64,000 nucleotides of DNA from Thermotoga sp. KOL6. Lineage in GTDB: Bacteria; Thermotogota; Thermotogae; Thermotogales; Thermotogaceae. The notes under the pieces were generated by a model. The model ran no database searches, was not told the origin of the DNA, and was given only the letters and a program-made list of their open reading frames with translations. The stretch is from positions 731,165 to 795,164 of the forward strand of contig NZ_LNDE01000001.1 in the NCBI RefSeq assembly GCF_002866025.1, given 5' to 3'. Below, piece after piece: positions 56,239 through 64,000 of this stretch. The position numbers and the translations under genes are program-made. The first letter of the stretch is position 1; each line of letters opens with the position of its first letter.

Positions 56239-57744
56239 TCACTCCCATTCGATAGTCGCGGGAGGTTTAGAAGTTACATCGTAAACCACTCTTCCTACTC
56301 CTTCTACTTCCCTTGTGATCCTCCTTGCCACTTCGTCCAACACATCGTAGGGTATTCTGGACCAATCCGCAGTCATTCCCTCCACACTGTTGACAGCCCT
56401 GAGAGCTATCACATATTCGTAAGCTCTGGCATCACCCTTGACACCCACACTCCTTATTGGAAGGAGGACAGCGAAAGCTTGCCAGACCTTATCGTAATAG
56501 TTATATTTCCTGAGCGTTTCTATGAATACGTAATCTGCTTCCCTCAACATTTCTAGTTTCTCCTCTGTTATCTCCCCCAAAACTCTCACTGCAAGACCGG
56601 GACCAGGAAAGGGATGCCTGTTTATTATGTGGTCCGGTATTCCGAGATATCTTCCTACTTTTCTCACCTCGTCCTTGAAAAGATCCCTCAAAGGTTCTAC
56701 AAGTTTCAGATTCATCTTTTCGGGAAGCCCTCCCACGTTGTGATGGCTTTTTATCTTTGCCGTTGTTTTCCCAGATGCGGCACTTTCTATAACGTCTGAA
56801 TATATCGTTCCCTGCACAAGGAATTCCACATCATGCTTTCTCGCTTCTTCTTCAAAAACCCTTATGAATTCCTCCCCTATGATTTTTCTCTTCCTCTCAG
56901 GATCCGTTACTCCTTTCAATCTCTCCAAAAAACGTTTCCTCGCGTCGATTACCACTAGATTCATATCGAAATGTTTCTTGAACACTCGTTCCACTTCTTC
57001 CCTTTCTCCCTTTCTCAAAAGACCGTGATCCACAAAGACACACACAAGATTTTTTCCAATAGCTCTGTGTGTGAGAACGGCAGCCACCGAAGAATCGACT
57101 CCACCCGAAAGAGCAAGAATTGCCTTTTTTCTTCCCACGGTCTCCCTTATTTTCCTTATTTTCTCTTCAACAAGATCACCTATTTTCCAATTCTTCTCTA
57201 ACTTACACACCCTGAACAAGAAGTTGGAAATCATCTTCTCACCGAACTCAGTATGATGTACCTCGGGATGAAACTGTAAAAGCCAAAATCTCTTGCCATC
57301 CGTTGCGCCAGCTATAACGCCAGTTTCAGAAAAAGCTATCGGATGAAACCCCTCCGGCAACCTCACCACTTCATCCCCGTGACTCATCCACACATGAACT
57401 CTTTCCGGTATCCCTTCGAAAATCGGATCATCAGATATCTCCACGAGAGTTCTTCCGTATTCTCCCTTCCCTCTCTTCACCTCTCCGCCGAATTCTTTCA
57501 CCACCAACTGCATACCGTAACAGATGGCAAGAACGGGTCCTTTATAATCCTTGAACCACTTTGGAAGATTCGGAGCATCTTCCTCATAAACACTCCTTGG
57601 CCCTCCCGAGAGAACAACAGCATCCACCTCAGACAAGCTAACTTCATCGTCAGGAAAAACTACTTCGGAGTACACTTCGTTTTCTCGGATTCTTCTTGTG
57701 ATCAATCGGGAATACTGAGAGCCGTAATCTACCACAAGAACCAA
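56239..57744 (-). CDS. guaA: GMP synthase (glutamine-hydrolysing)
   Basis: A 501-residue enzyme that converts XMP to GMP. The glutamine amidotransferase domain (1-190) has CYGMQLV (nucleophile Cys), HPEVHHTEFG; the ATP pyrophosphatase domain (about 200-380) has LSGGVDSSVAA; the dimerisation domain follows and ends KPPATIEWE. TTG start 5-6 bases after GGGAGGG. First gene of the leftward operon with ogg, hflK and hflC. Confidence 0.97.
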   Translation of the reverse strand: MVLVVDYGSQYSRLITRRIRENEVYSEVVFPDDEVSLSEVDAVVLSGGPRSVYEEDAPNLPKWFKDYKGPVLAICYGMQLVVKEFGGEVKRGKGEYGRTLVEISDDPIFEGIPERVHVWMSHGDEVVRLPEGFHPIAFSETGVIAGATDGKRFWLLQFHPEVHHTEFGEKMISNFLFRVCKLEKNWKIGDLVEEKIRKIRETVGRKKAILALSGGVDSSVAAVLTHRAIGKNLVCVFVDHGLLRKGEREEVERVFKKHFDMNLVVIDARKRFLERLKGVTDPERKRKIIGEEFIRVFEEEARKHDVEFLVQGTIYSDVIESAASGKTTAKIKSHHNVGGLPEKMNLKLVEPLRDLFKDEVRKVGRYLGIPDHIINRHPFPGPGLAVRVLGEITEEKLEMLREADYVFIETLRKYNYYDKVWQAFAVLLPIRSVGVKGDARAYEYVIALRAVNSVEGMTADWSRIPYDVLDEVARRITREVEGVGRVVYDVTSKPPATIEWE

Positions 57745-57807
57745 CTCTATCCCTCCCTGGCCTTTTTAATTCTATTAAATCATATTCAAATTTAACTTAA
57801 AGGAAAT

Positions 57808-57835
57808 TTGTATTGAAAAAAGAGAATTCTAAAAT
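57808..57835 (+). promoter_or_regulatory. Putative promoter of the chromate-transporter/valS genes
   Basis: TTGTAT (57808-57813) and TAAAAT (57830-57835) with a 16-base spacer, just upstream of the first chromate-transporter gene. Confidence 0.5.
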
Positions 57836-57855
57836 CAACACTGGAGGTGATTTGA

Positions 57856-58371
57856 TTGGTGATGAAACTTTTCTTTCTTTTTCTCAGAATTTCCGCTTTA
57901 ACAATCGGTGGAGGATACGCTATGATTCCAGTGATGAAGTGGGAGTTGGAAAAATCAGGGCTTTTGACAGAGAGAGAATTCTTTCGAATAGTTGGAACCG
58001 CACAGGTTATACCCGGACCGATTGCTTTCAATACTGCCGTTTTAGTCGGAAGAAGATTGTCGGGTCTTCCTGGAGCCGTCGCGTCCGGTACAGCCGTTAT
58101 CTTACCACCTTTCTTCGCAATCATCTTAGTTGCCGAGATTCTTAGATCACTCTCTGGGAACGTTTACGTTCAAGGCTTCCTCAAAGGAGCTTACGTTGCC
58201 ATAGTGGGACTGGTGGGAAGTGTGTTGTTTCGTCTCGTAAGAAATCAGCGCTGGAACTTCTTGAGAATCACCTTGGTTTCACTATCTATAATACTCCTTA
58301 TTTTGAACAGCTCCCTGGTTATATTGGTGGTTATTCTACTTGCCTTTGCGCTTTATATGAGGGAGGGTTAA
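57856..58371 (+). CDS. Chromate transporter family protein, first half (short-chain ChrA)
   Basis: A 171-residue membrane protein with the ChrA-domain motifs GGGYAMIPVMKWELE and AQVIPGPIAFNTAVLVG, and four to six hydrophobic segments. Short-chain ChrA proteins act as pairs equivalent to the two halves of the long form. Starts tried: TTG 57856 fits GGAGG best (8 bases), GTG 57859 and ATG 57862 are possible. The partner gene follows after 3 bases. True substrate in Thermotoga is unknown. Confidence 0.88.
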   Translation: MVMKLFFLFLRISALTIGGGYAMIPVMKWELEKSGLLTEREFFRIVGTAQVIPGPIAFNTAVLVGRRLSGLPGAVASGTAVILPPFFAIILVAEILRSLSGNVYVQGFLKGAYVAIVGLVGSVLFRLVRNQRWNFLRITLVSLSIILLILNSSLVILVVILLAFALYMREG

Positions 58372-58374
58372 ATC

Positions 58375-58875
58375 TTGTGGAAACTCGTCATCGTATTTCT
58401 AAAAGTGGGCTTTCTCTCGTTTGGTGGAGGATGGGCAATAGTAGGAGTGTTAAAAGAGGAGCTCGTTTCAAAAGGATTTCTCACACTCGAAGAGTTTTCC
58501 CACGCCGTTTCTATCGCTCAGATGACACCTGGCCCCGTGGCGATAAATCTTGCCACTTACACCGGATACAAATTCTTCGGTTTGATCGGTGCCATCTTGA
58601 ACACTCTTGCCTTCTTGATAGCCCCGATTTTGGTACTCTCCATTGCTACGATACTTGGAAGATACGTAAAAATCACAAGAAGAAAATTGATGAAAGCCTT
58701 AGAAGGAGTTACAACAGCACTGATGACCGTTACTCTTTTCTCCTTGACTACCACAATCAGAAATCCCTTGATGATCCTTTTCTCCATCGTTGCCTTTTTG
58801 TGTTCCTTCACAAGAGTTCATCCTCTGATAATCATATTCGGCTGTGGCGTTGTGGGAGCTTTGCTCAGGTTTTGA
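58375..58875 (+). CDS. Chromate transporter family protein, second half (short-chain ChrA)
   Basis: A 166-residue membrane protein with GGGWAIVGVLKEELV and AQMTPGPVAINLATYTG, the same signature as the preceding gene. TTG start behind GAGGGAGGG that lies in the end of the first gene. The two proteins probably associate as an antiparallel pair. Followed after 31 bases by valS on the same strand. Confidence 0.88.
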   Translation: MWKLVIVFLKVGFLSFGGGWAIVGVLKEELVSKGFLTLEEFSHAVSIAQMTPGPVAINLATYTGYKFFGLIGAILNTLAFLIAPILVLSIATILGRYVKITRRKLMKALEGVTTALMTVTLFSLTTTIRNPLMILFSIVAFLCSFTRVHPLIIIFGCGVVGALLRF

Positions 58876-58906
58876 TAAAATATCTCAAGAGAAGGAGGTG
58901 CTGAGG

Positions 58907-61504
58907 GTGGCAGAATTAACTACCAGATACAATCCTGCGGAGATAGAAACAAAATGGTACAAATACTGGTTAGAAAGAGGATATTTCACTCCAAAGGGAA
59001 CGGGAGAGAAATTCTCCATAGTGATTCCACCGCCCAACATCACTGGAAGAATCCATATGGGACACGCTTTGAACATAACGCTTCAAGATATCGTTGTTCG
59101 CTACAAAAGAATGAAAGGCTTCGATGTCCTTTGGGTTCCCGGGGAGGATCACGCCGGTATAGCCACTCAAAACGCGGTAGAAAAATTTCTCCTGCAAACT
59201 CAAGGAAAAACTAGGGAAGAGATAGGAAGAGAGAAATTTCTTGAGATCACCTGGGAATGGGCGAACAAATACAGAAAAGAAATCAGAGAGCAAATAATGG
59301 CGCTCGGCGCTTCCGTAGATTGGACACGCGAAAGATTCACGCTTGATGAAGGTCTTAGTAGAGCTGTGAGAAAGGTTTTCGTGGAACTTTACAAAAAAGG
59401 ACTCATATACAAAGGAAAATACCTGGTAAACTGGTGCCCAAGGTGTAAAACCGTTCTCTCCGATGAGGAAGTGGAACACAAAGAGCACCAGGCAAAGCTC
59501 TATTACGTGAAATATCCTGTGAAAGATTCCGACGAATACATAGTGATTGCCACCACAAGACCAGAGACAATGCTGGGAGACACGGCCGTTGCGGTACATC
59601 CCGAAGACGAAAGGTATAAGGGCTTTGTTGGAAAGATCCTCATTCTTCCACTCGTCAACAGAGAAATACCTGTCATTGCTGATAAATACGTCGACCCGAA
59701 ATTCGGTACCGGTGCCGTGAAGGTAACACCCGCACACGACCCGAACGATTATTTAATCGCTCAAAGACACAATCTCCCAATGATCGAAATATTTGATGAT
59801 AACGCGAGGATAAATGAAAATGGCGGGAAATACAAAGGGTTGGATAGATACGAGGCGAGAGAAAGGATCGTCAAGGACTTGGAGGAGAAAGGTTTTTTGA
59901 TGAAGGTGGAGGATTACACTCATTCGGTGGGGCACTGTTATAGGTGTGATACCGTTATAGAACCAAAACTTTCCGACCAGTGGTTCGTGGCCACCAAACC
60001 ACTCGCAAAGAAAGCCATAGAAGCCGTTGAAAAGGGAGAAGTGAAATTTTTCCCAGAAAGGTGGACGAAGATATACCTGAACTGGATGTACGAGATCAGA
60101 GATTGGTGCATCTCCAGACAACTCTGGTGGGGCCATAGAATCCCTGTGTGGTACTGTCAAGAATGTGGTCATATGAACGTTTCCGAGGAAGACGTAAAAA
60201 AGTGTGAAAAGTGCGGATCCACCAATTTGAAGCAAGACGAAGATGTACTCGATACGTGGTTCTCTTCCGCTCTGTGGCCATTCTCCACTCTCGGCTGGCC
60301 AGAAGAGACGGAGGATTTGAAGCGTTATTATCCAACAGATCTGCTTGTTACCGGTTTTGACATCATCTTCTTCTGGGTTGCCAGAATGATAATGATGGGA
60401 TACGAATTCATGAAAGACAAACCTTTCAGTCACGTTTATATCCACCAGCTCGTCAGAGACAAGTACGGAAGAAAAATGAGCAAGTCCCTCGGAAACGGAA
60501 TAGATCCCCTGGAAGTGATAGACGAATACGGAGCGGATCCTATGAGGTTCACTCTTGCCATTCTCGCAGCCCAAGGAAGAGATATAAAACTAGATCCCAG
60601 ATACTTTGACGCTTACAAGAAGTTTGCAAACAAGATTTGGAACGCTACAAGATTCGTTCTCATGAATTTGGATGACTACGATAAAGTACCTCTCCAAAAT
60701 CTAAAAGAAGTAGACAAATGGATTCTCACACGACTCAACAAGACAGTTGAAGAGGTAACAAAAGCACTGGAAAGTTATGATTTCAACATCGCTGCAAAAT
60801 CCATATACAACTTCTTCTGGGATGAATTCTGCGATTGGTACATAGAGGCATCGAAACCAAGGCTCAAGACAGAAGAAAGAAAGCTCGTCCAAACAATTCT
60901 TGTGAAAGTCTTAGACACTTCTTTGAAACTGCTACATCCTTTCATGCCGTTCCTCACAGAAGAACTATGGCAGAAACTCCCAGTGGAAGGAGAGTCTATA
61001 ACAATAGCGAAGTGGCCTGAAGTGGAAAGAGAGTTCATCGATGAAGAGGCAGAAGAATCTTTCAAAAAACTTATGGCCATCGTGCGCGGTGTGCGGAACG
61101 TAAGGGCAGAAATGAACATTCCCCAGTCCAGGAGCGTGAAAATTTTCATAAGAGGTTGGGAAGTTTCGGAAGAGACAAACCTTCTCTTAAAGACATTGGG
61201 CAACATAGAGGAGATTTCCTTTGTCTCTGAGAAGCCTTCGAAGACGGCAACGGCATACGTGGAAGAAACTTTGGAAGTCTATGTGGATCTCGGCGGACTC
61301 ATAGATTTCGACAAAGAGAAAGAAAGGTTGAAGCAAAACATGGAGAAGTTCAGAAAAGAGATCGATCGACTCGAGAAGAAACTTTCCAACAAAGATTTCT
61401 TGGAAAAAGCACCAGAAGATGTGGTTGAAGAAACCAAAGAAAAACTGAACACTTACAAAGAAAGGTTATCCCGCCTTGAATCGATATTGAAAGACTTAGA
61501 ATGA
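58907..61504 (+). CDS. valS: Valyl-tRNA synthetase
   Basis: An 865-residue class I synthetase. The nucleotide-binding HIGH motif appears as HMGH (residues 50-53, after PPPNITGRI) and KMSKS at about 523-527. The editing (CP1) domain contains TTRPETMLGDTA; the zinc-binding cysteines CPRC are near residue 180; the last ~65 residues form the ValRS coiled coil (KERLKQNMEKFRKEIDRLE). GTG at 58907 is chosen because AAGGAGGTG lies 6 bases upstream; the ORF start at 58844 lies inside the preceding gene. A strong terminator follows. Confidence 0.97.
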   Translation: MAELTTRYNPAEIETKWYKYWLERGYFTPKGTGEKFSIVIPPPNITGRIHMGHALNITLQDIVVRYKRMKGFDVLWVPGEDHAGIATQNAVEKFLLQTQGKTREEIGREKFLEITWEWANKYRKEIREQIMALGASVDWTRERFTLDEGLSRAVRKVFVELYKKGLIYKGKYLVNWCPRCKTVLSDEEVEHKEHQAKLYYVKYPVKDSDEYIVIATTRPETMLGDTAVAVHPEDERYKGFVGKILILPLVNREIPVIADKYVDPKFGTGAVKVTPAHDPNDYLIAQRHNLPMIEIFDDNARINENGGKYKGLDRYEARERIVKDLEEKGFLMKVEDYTHSVGHCYRCDTVIEPKLSDQWFVATKPLAKKAIEAVEKGEVKFFPERWTKIYLNWMYEIRDWCISRQLWWGHRIPVWYCQECGHMNVSEEDVKKCEKCGSTNLKQDEDVLDTWFSSALWPFSTLGWPEETEDLKRYYPTDLLVTGFDIIFFWVARMIMMGYEFMKDKPFSHVYIHQLVRDKYGRKMSKSLGNGIDPLEVIDEYGADPMRFTLAILAAQGRDIKLDPRYFDAYKKFANKIWNATRFVLMNLDDYDKVPLQNLKEVDKWILTRLNKTVEEVTKALESYDFNIAAKSIYNFFWDEFCDWYIEASKPRLKTEERKLVQTILVKVLDTSLKLLHPFMPFLTEELWQKLPVEGESITIAKWPEVEREFIDEEAEESFKKLMAIVRGVRNVRAEMNIPQSRSVKIFIRGWEVSEETNLLLKTLGNIEEISFVSEKPSKTATAYVEETLEVYVDLGGLIDFDKEKERLKQNMEKFRKEIDRLEKKLSNKDFLEKAPEDVVEETKEKLNTYKERLSRLESILKDLE

Positions 61505-61535
61505 AAAAGAGGGGCTGAAGCCCCTCTTTTTGTTA
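61504..61535 (+). terminator. valS terminator
   Basis: A 12-bp stem AAAAAGAGGGGC / GCCCCTCTTTTT with TGAA loop, overlapping the stop codon end. It can also act on leftward transcripts. Confidence 0.9.
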
Positions 61536-61587
61536 CTGCGATGCTTTCATTTTTCTCTAAAAACAGAATCACATTCTAAAATGGTTA

Positions 61588-62043
61588 TCACTGCTGATAC
61601 GTGATAGTTAAGTGCAAACCATGTTCATAATTCCACAACTCTAATTTAGTTACTTCGACAAAAAGAGGAATAACGTTTTCTCCTAAATCTATATAGGCAG
61701 TTTCATACTTAGATGTGCCAGGCAGTATGCTGAAATCGCCATGGCTTCCTGATATTTTCGTAATTTCTGTTCCGGACTGGCAAGTAACTATAAAGTACAC
61801 TGTATAAATATCGATTTCGTACTTTCCAGTGTTTGTTATCTTATAATCAACTTTTGCGGTGTTAAGATAGTCATCAAAAGTTAATTCTATTAACTCGATT
61901 TCAGCGTCAAGATCGCGGTTGACTTGAGCTGAGGTCGAGGAAGAACTCGTAGATGAAGAAGGTCCAACACAACCTTCAAGTAAAAACACAACCACCACAA
62001 AGATCATCAGATACACGTACACACTCTTCTTTCTGAGTTTCAC
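61588..62043 (-). CDS. Small lipoprotein of unknown function
   Basis: A 151-residue protein with a lipoprotein signal (basic RKKSVYVY start, hydrophobic core, lipobox LLEGC). A Ser/Thr-rich linker leads to a single beta-sandwich domain (about 45-151) resembling FxLyD/DUF-type envelope domains (TNTGKYEIDIYTVYF, SILPGTSKYE). GTG at 62043 is chosen because it follows GGGAGGG at normal spacing; the longer ORF to 62139 runs into the CRISPR terminator. It lies just downstream of the leftward end of the CRISPR array with very little room for a promoter of its own. Confidence 0.7.
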   Translation of the reverse strand: MKLRKKSVYVYLMIFVVVVFLLEGCVGPSSSTSSSSTSAQVNRDLDAEIELIELTFDDYLNTAKVDYKITNTGKYEIDIYTVYFIVTCQSGTEITKISGSHGDFSILPGTSKYETAYIDLGENVIPLFVEVTKLELWNYEHGLHLTITYQQ

Positions 62044-62085
62044 TTTCTTTCCCTCCCTTTTCAAATGGTTTTGTAGAAATTTGGC

Positions 62086-62113
62086 AAAAAAATAAGGCCG
62101 CTTCAAGCGGCCT
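62086..62113 (-). terminator. Intrinsic terminator at the leader-distal end of the CRISPR array
   Basis: Stem AGGCCGC / GCGGCCT with a 5-base loop (62095-62113), followed on the - strand by TTATTTTTTT. It points leftward, so it would end a transcript coming from the CRISPR array. Confidence 0.8.
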
Positions 62114-62123
62114 GATATTAGTT

Positions 62124-63755
62124 CCTTATAACCCTCCAAGGAAATATTGAAACAAAGAAGCGAAAAGCATCGGAGAGTTTTGGAAATTGTGTTTCCATTC
62201 CTCTAAGGAAGTATTGAAACGACACGAAGACCTCGCAAAGATCGTGTCAAATCTTCTGTTTCCATCCCTCTAAGGAAGTATTGAAACTTTTTGGAACTCT
62301 CAAAACTTTATTGATCACTTCATGTTTCCATCCCTCTAAGGAAGTATTGAAACGAGAGGGCGACGGGTTTATCCCACTCGCCGTCACACAGTTTCCATCC
62401 CTCTAAGGAAGTATTGAAACACAGTTAACAATGGTATTCTAACAATCACTGTTATATAGTTTCCATCCCTCTAAGGAAGTATTGAAACTTTGGTTGAATA
62501 TGTATGTGGGACTTATGACCAACCGTTTCCATCCCTCTAAGGAAGTATTGAAACACTTAGCTGAAGGGGGTTGTTAAAATGCCAGGTTCAGTTTCCATCC
62601 CTCTAAGGAAGTATTGAAACTGTAATTTAACGCTCAAAGACGAGTTAGACGATATTTGTTTCCATCCCTCTAAGGAAGTATTGAAACTGGTGTAACTCAT
62701 CTCTGTTAAAGCATCTCGAAACTGTTTCCATCCCTCTAAGGAAGTATTGAAACTTGAGGGGGGTGAATGTTGTGAGGTTGGTGGTTGCGTTTCCATCCCT
62801 CTAAGGAAGTATTGAAACTAAGGACTTTCTAAGGGAGAGAAAGGAGGTTAAACTAGTTTCCATCCCTCTAAGGAAGTATTGAAACAAGGGAAGCGATCGT
62901 TGGAGTGAGCTTCACATGGAATGTTTCCATCCCTCTAAGGAAGTATTGAAACGATTACCCTGTAACGATATACATGTATTACATCAGGTTTCCATCCCTC
63001 TAAGGAAGTATTGAAACTGGGTAAAGTTTGGAGGGAACTGATAGGAGAACAGGAGTTTCCATCCCTCTAAGGAAGTATTGAAACTTAAACGATCTATCGA
63101 ATGTAGCTGATACAATAATCTGTTTCCATCCCTCTAAGGAAGTATTGAAACGTGTCAAATCGCAGTCAAACACCATCGGGAATCCTCAGTTTCCATCCCT
63201 CTAAGGAAGTATTGAAACCAAAGCGAGAATCAGAAAGTAAGGGCAAAAAAGAATAGTTTCCATCCCTCTAAGGAAGTATTGAAACGTGTCAAATCGCAGT
63301 CAAACACCATCGGGAATCCTCAGTTTCCATCCCTCTAAGGAAGTATTGAAACTGGGTAAAGTTTGGAGGGAACTGATAGGAGAACAGGAGTTTCCATCCC
63401 TCTAAGGAAGTATTGAAACTTAAACGATCTATCGAATGTAGCTGATACAATAATCTGTTTCCATCCCTCTAAGGAAGTATTGAAACTAAAGCTACCTAGA
63501 TAGAATCCTTGATCAAAGGCTTGTTTCCATCCCTCTAAGGAAGTATTGAAACCGCATTTTGACGATGGGACATATCAGGTAGTCTTCAAAGTTTCCATCC
63601 CTCTAAGGAAGTATTGAAACTGCGATTATTTTCCACAACTTGAAGCTCAATACAATTGTTTCCATCCCTCTAAGGAAGTATTGAAACTCTTCTAAACATC
63701 AGAATTAAAAGTGCAATTGTTAACAGTTTCCATCCCTCTAAGGAAGTATTGAAAC
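62124..63755 (-). CRISPR. CRISPR array, 24 near-perfect 30-bp repeats plus one degenerate terminal repeat
   Basis: On the + strand the repeat reads GTTTCCATCC...GTATTGAAAC (30 bp). Perfect copies start at 62258 and recur to 63726; the copy at 62191-62220 has one change and the copy at 62124-62153 has seven. The 24 spacers are 35-38 bp. Three spacers are present twice (63018/63353, 63085/63420, 63152/63286), leaving 21 different ones. Degenerate repeats and a leftward terminator at the left end, and the clean repeat at the right end, indicate a leader on the right and transcription from the - strand. No cas gene is in the window. The repeat belongs to the Thermotoga type used with I-B/III systems. 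Confidence 0.98.
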
Positions 63756-64000
63756 CCATCTGATTCGTAAGAAATTATAGAACATAGATGAGTGGGAAGT
63801 CAAGGGAAGAAGGAAAAAAAGGACAAAGTGGGAAGATGAGACACAAAAACAAAAGATGATACCGGAAGTTGTATGTGATGGCAAAATTGAATAATGGAAT
63901 ACGAAGCGAATATCCTATCACAAGAGATAAAAAACACTATGAATTATCAACACCTAAAACAGGCTGTTTTTGTTCAAAAAGGTCTCTTTCAAAAAAGTTC
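63756..64000 (-). promoter_or_regulatory. Putative CRISPR leader region
   Basis: The 245 bases right of the last repeat contain no ORF of note. On the + strand the part next to the array is purine-rich (GAAGTCAAGGGAAGAAGG), then AT-rich. Position beside the perfect repeats fits a leader with promoter reading leftward. No clear -10/-35 pair was identified. Confidence 0.5.

Noticed and set aside
53809..61504. Search for an ftsH gene or other protease partner near hflKC, and for tRNA genes near valS
   Set aside because: None is visible; the region is fully occupied by the genes listed.
62557..62796. Leftward 79-residue ORF with repeated peptide units inside the CRISPR array
   Set aside because: It is made of translated CRISPR repeats and spacers; no ribosome-binding site or codon pattern.
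62124..63755. + strand orientation of the array, based on the ATTGAAAC end of the repeat
   Set aside because: The degenerate repeat and a leftward terminator at the left end point to the - strand; the repeat termini are too symmetric to decide alone.

Overview
The window looks like a chromosomal segment of a Thermotoga species of the T. maritima / T. neapolitana group. The evidence is the protein-level match, from memory, to the T. maritima TM1817-TM1851 neighbourhood (valS, guaA, hflKC, rib operon, aglA, cyclomaltodextrinase, the long malG, amyA, pulA, cellobiose phosphorylase, alpha-mannosidase), the frequent GTG/TTG starts behind strong GGAGG sites, the moderate GC content and a 30-bp-repeat CRISPR array. 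No tRNA, rRNA or transposase was found.

Layout. (1) 1-13.3 kb: a glycan locus. A truncated beta-sandwich protein, a CUT1 permease pair and a GH130 mannoside phosphorylase lie on the + strand. Facing them on the - strand are a second CUT1 importer, a secreted multidomain GH85 endo-beta-N-acetylglucosaminidase and a GntR/LacI-type regulator. A divergent GH38 alpha-mannosidase follows. Together the enzymes could release, import and fully dismantle high-mannose N-glycans. A shared GTATATAC-centred operator sits in both regulated promoters. (2) 13.4-29.5 kb: a tiny basic/acidic ORF, a DUF4382-like lipoprotein, cellobiose phosphorylase (GH94), a GH1 beta-glucosidase, an alpha-glucan importer operon with an embedded secreted GH13 amylase, and a CUT2 (Rbs/Xyl-type) importer with a ROK repressor. 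(3) 29.5-49.5 kb: the starch/maltodextrin region. A leftward operon encodes lipoprotein alpha-amylase AmyA, two further glycan-binding lipoproteins, two probable outer-membrane (toga) barrels, one of which carries three starch-binding E-set modules, pullulanase, and a secreted WD40 propeller protein. Divergent malEFG, cyclomaltodextrinase and the GH4 alpha-glucosidase complete the pathway to glucose. (4) 49.6-53.8 kb: FMN riboswitch, ribD-ribE-ribBA-ribH and an overlapping glycosyltransferase-like gene. (5) 53.8-61.5 kb: housekeeping genes: guaA-ogg-hflK-hflC (leftward), and a split chromate transporter and valS (rightward). (6) 61.6-64 kb: a small lipoprotein and a CRISPR array of 24 good repeats plus one degenerate repeat. 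A terminator and the degenerate end indicate transcription from the - strand.

The two most notable systems are the compact N-glycan harvesting locus and the starch apparatus, which resembles a Bacteroidetes Sus system in logic but is built from unrelated toga barrels, lipoproteins and an ABC importer whose MalG carries a ~550-residue coiled-coil insertion. Several substrate-binding-protein genes are followed by a strong hairpin before the downstream genes, which suggests differential expression within operons. None of the four CUT1 permease pairs has its own ATPase here.
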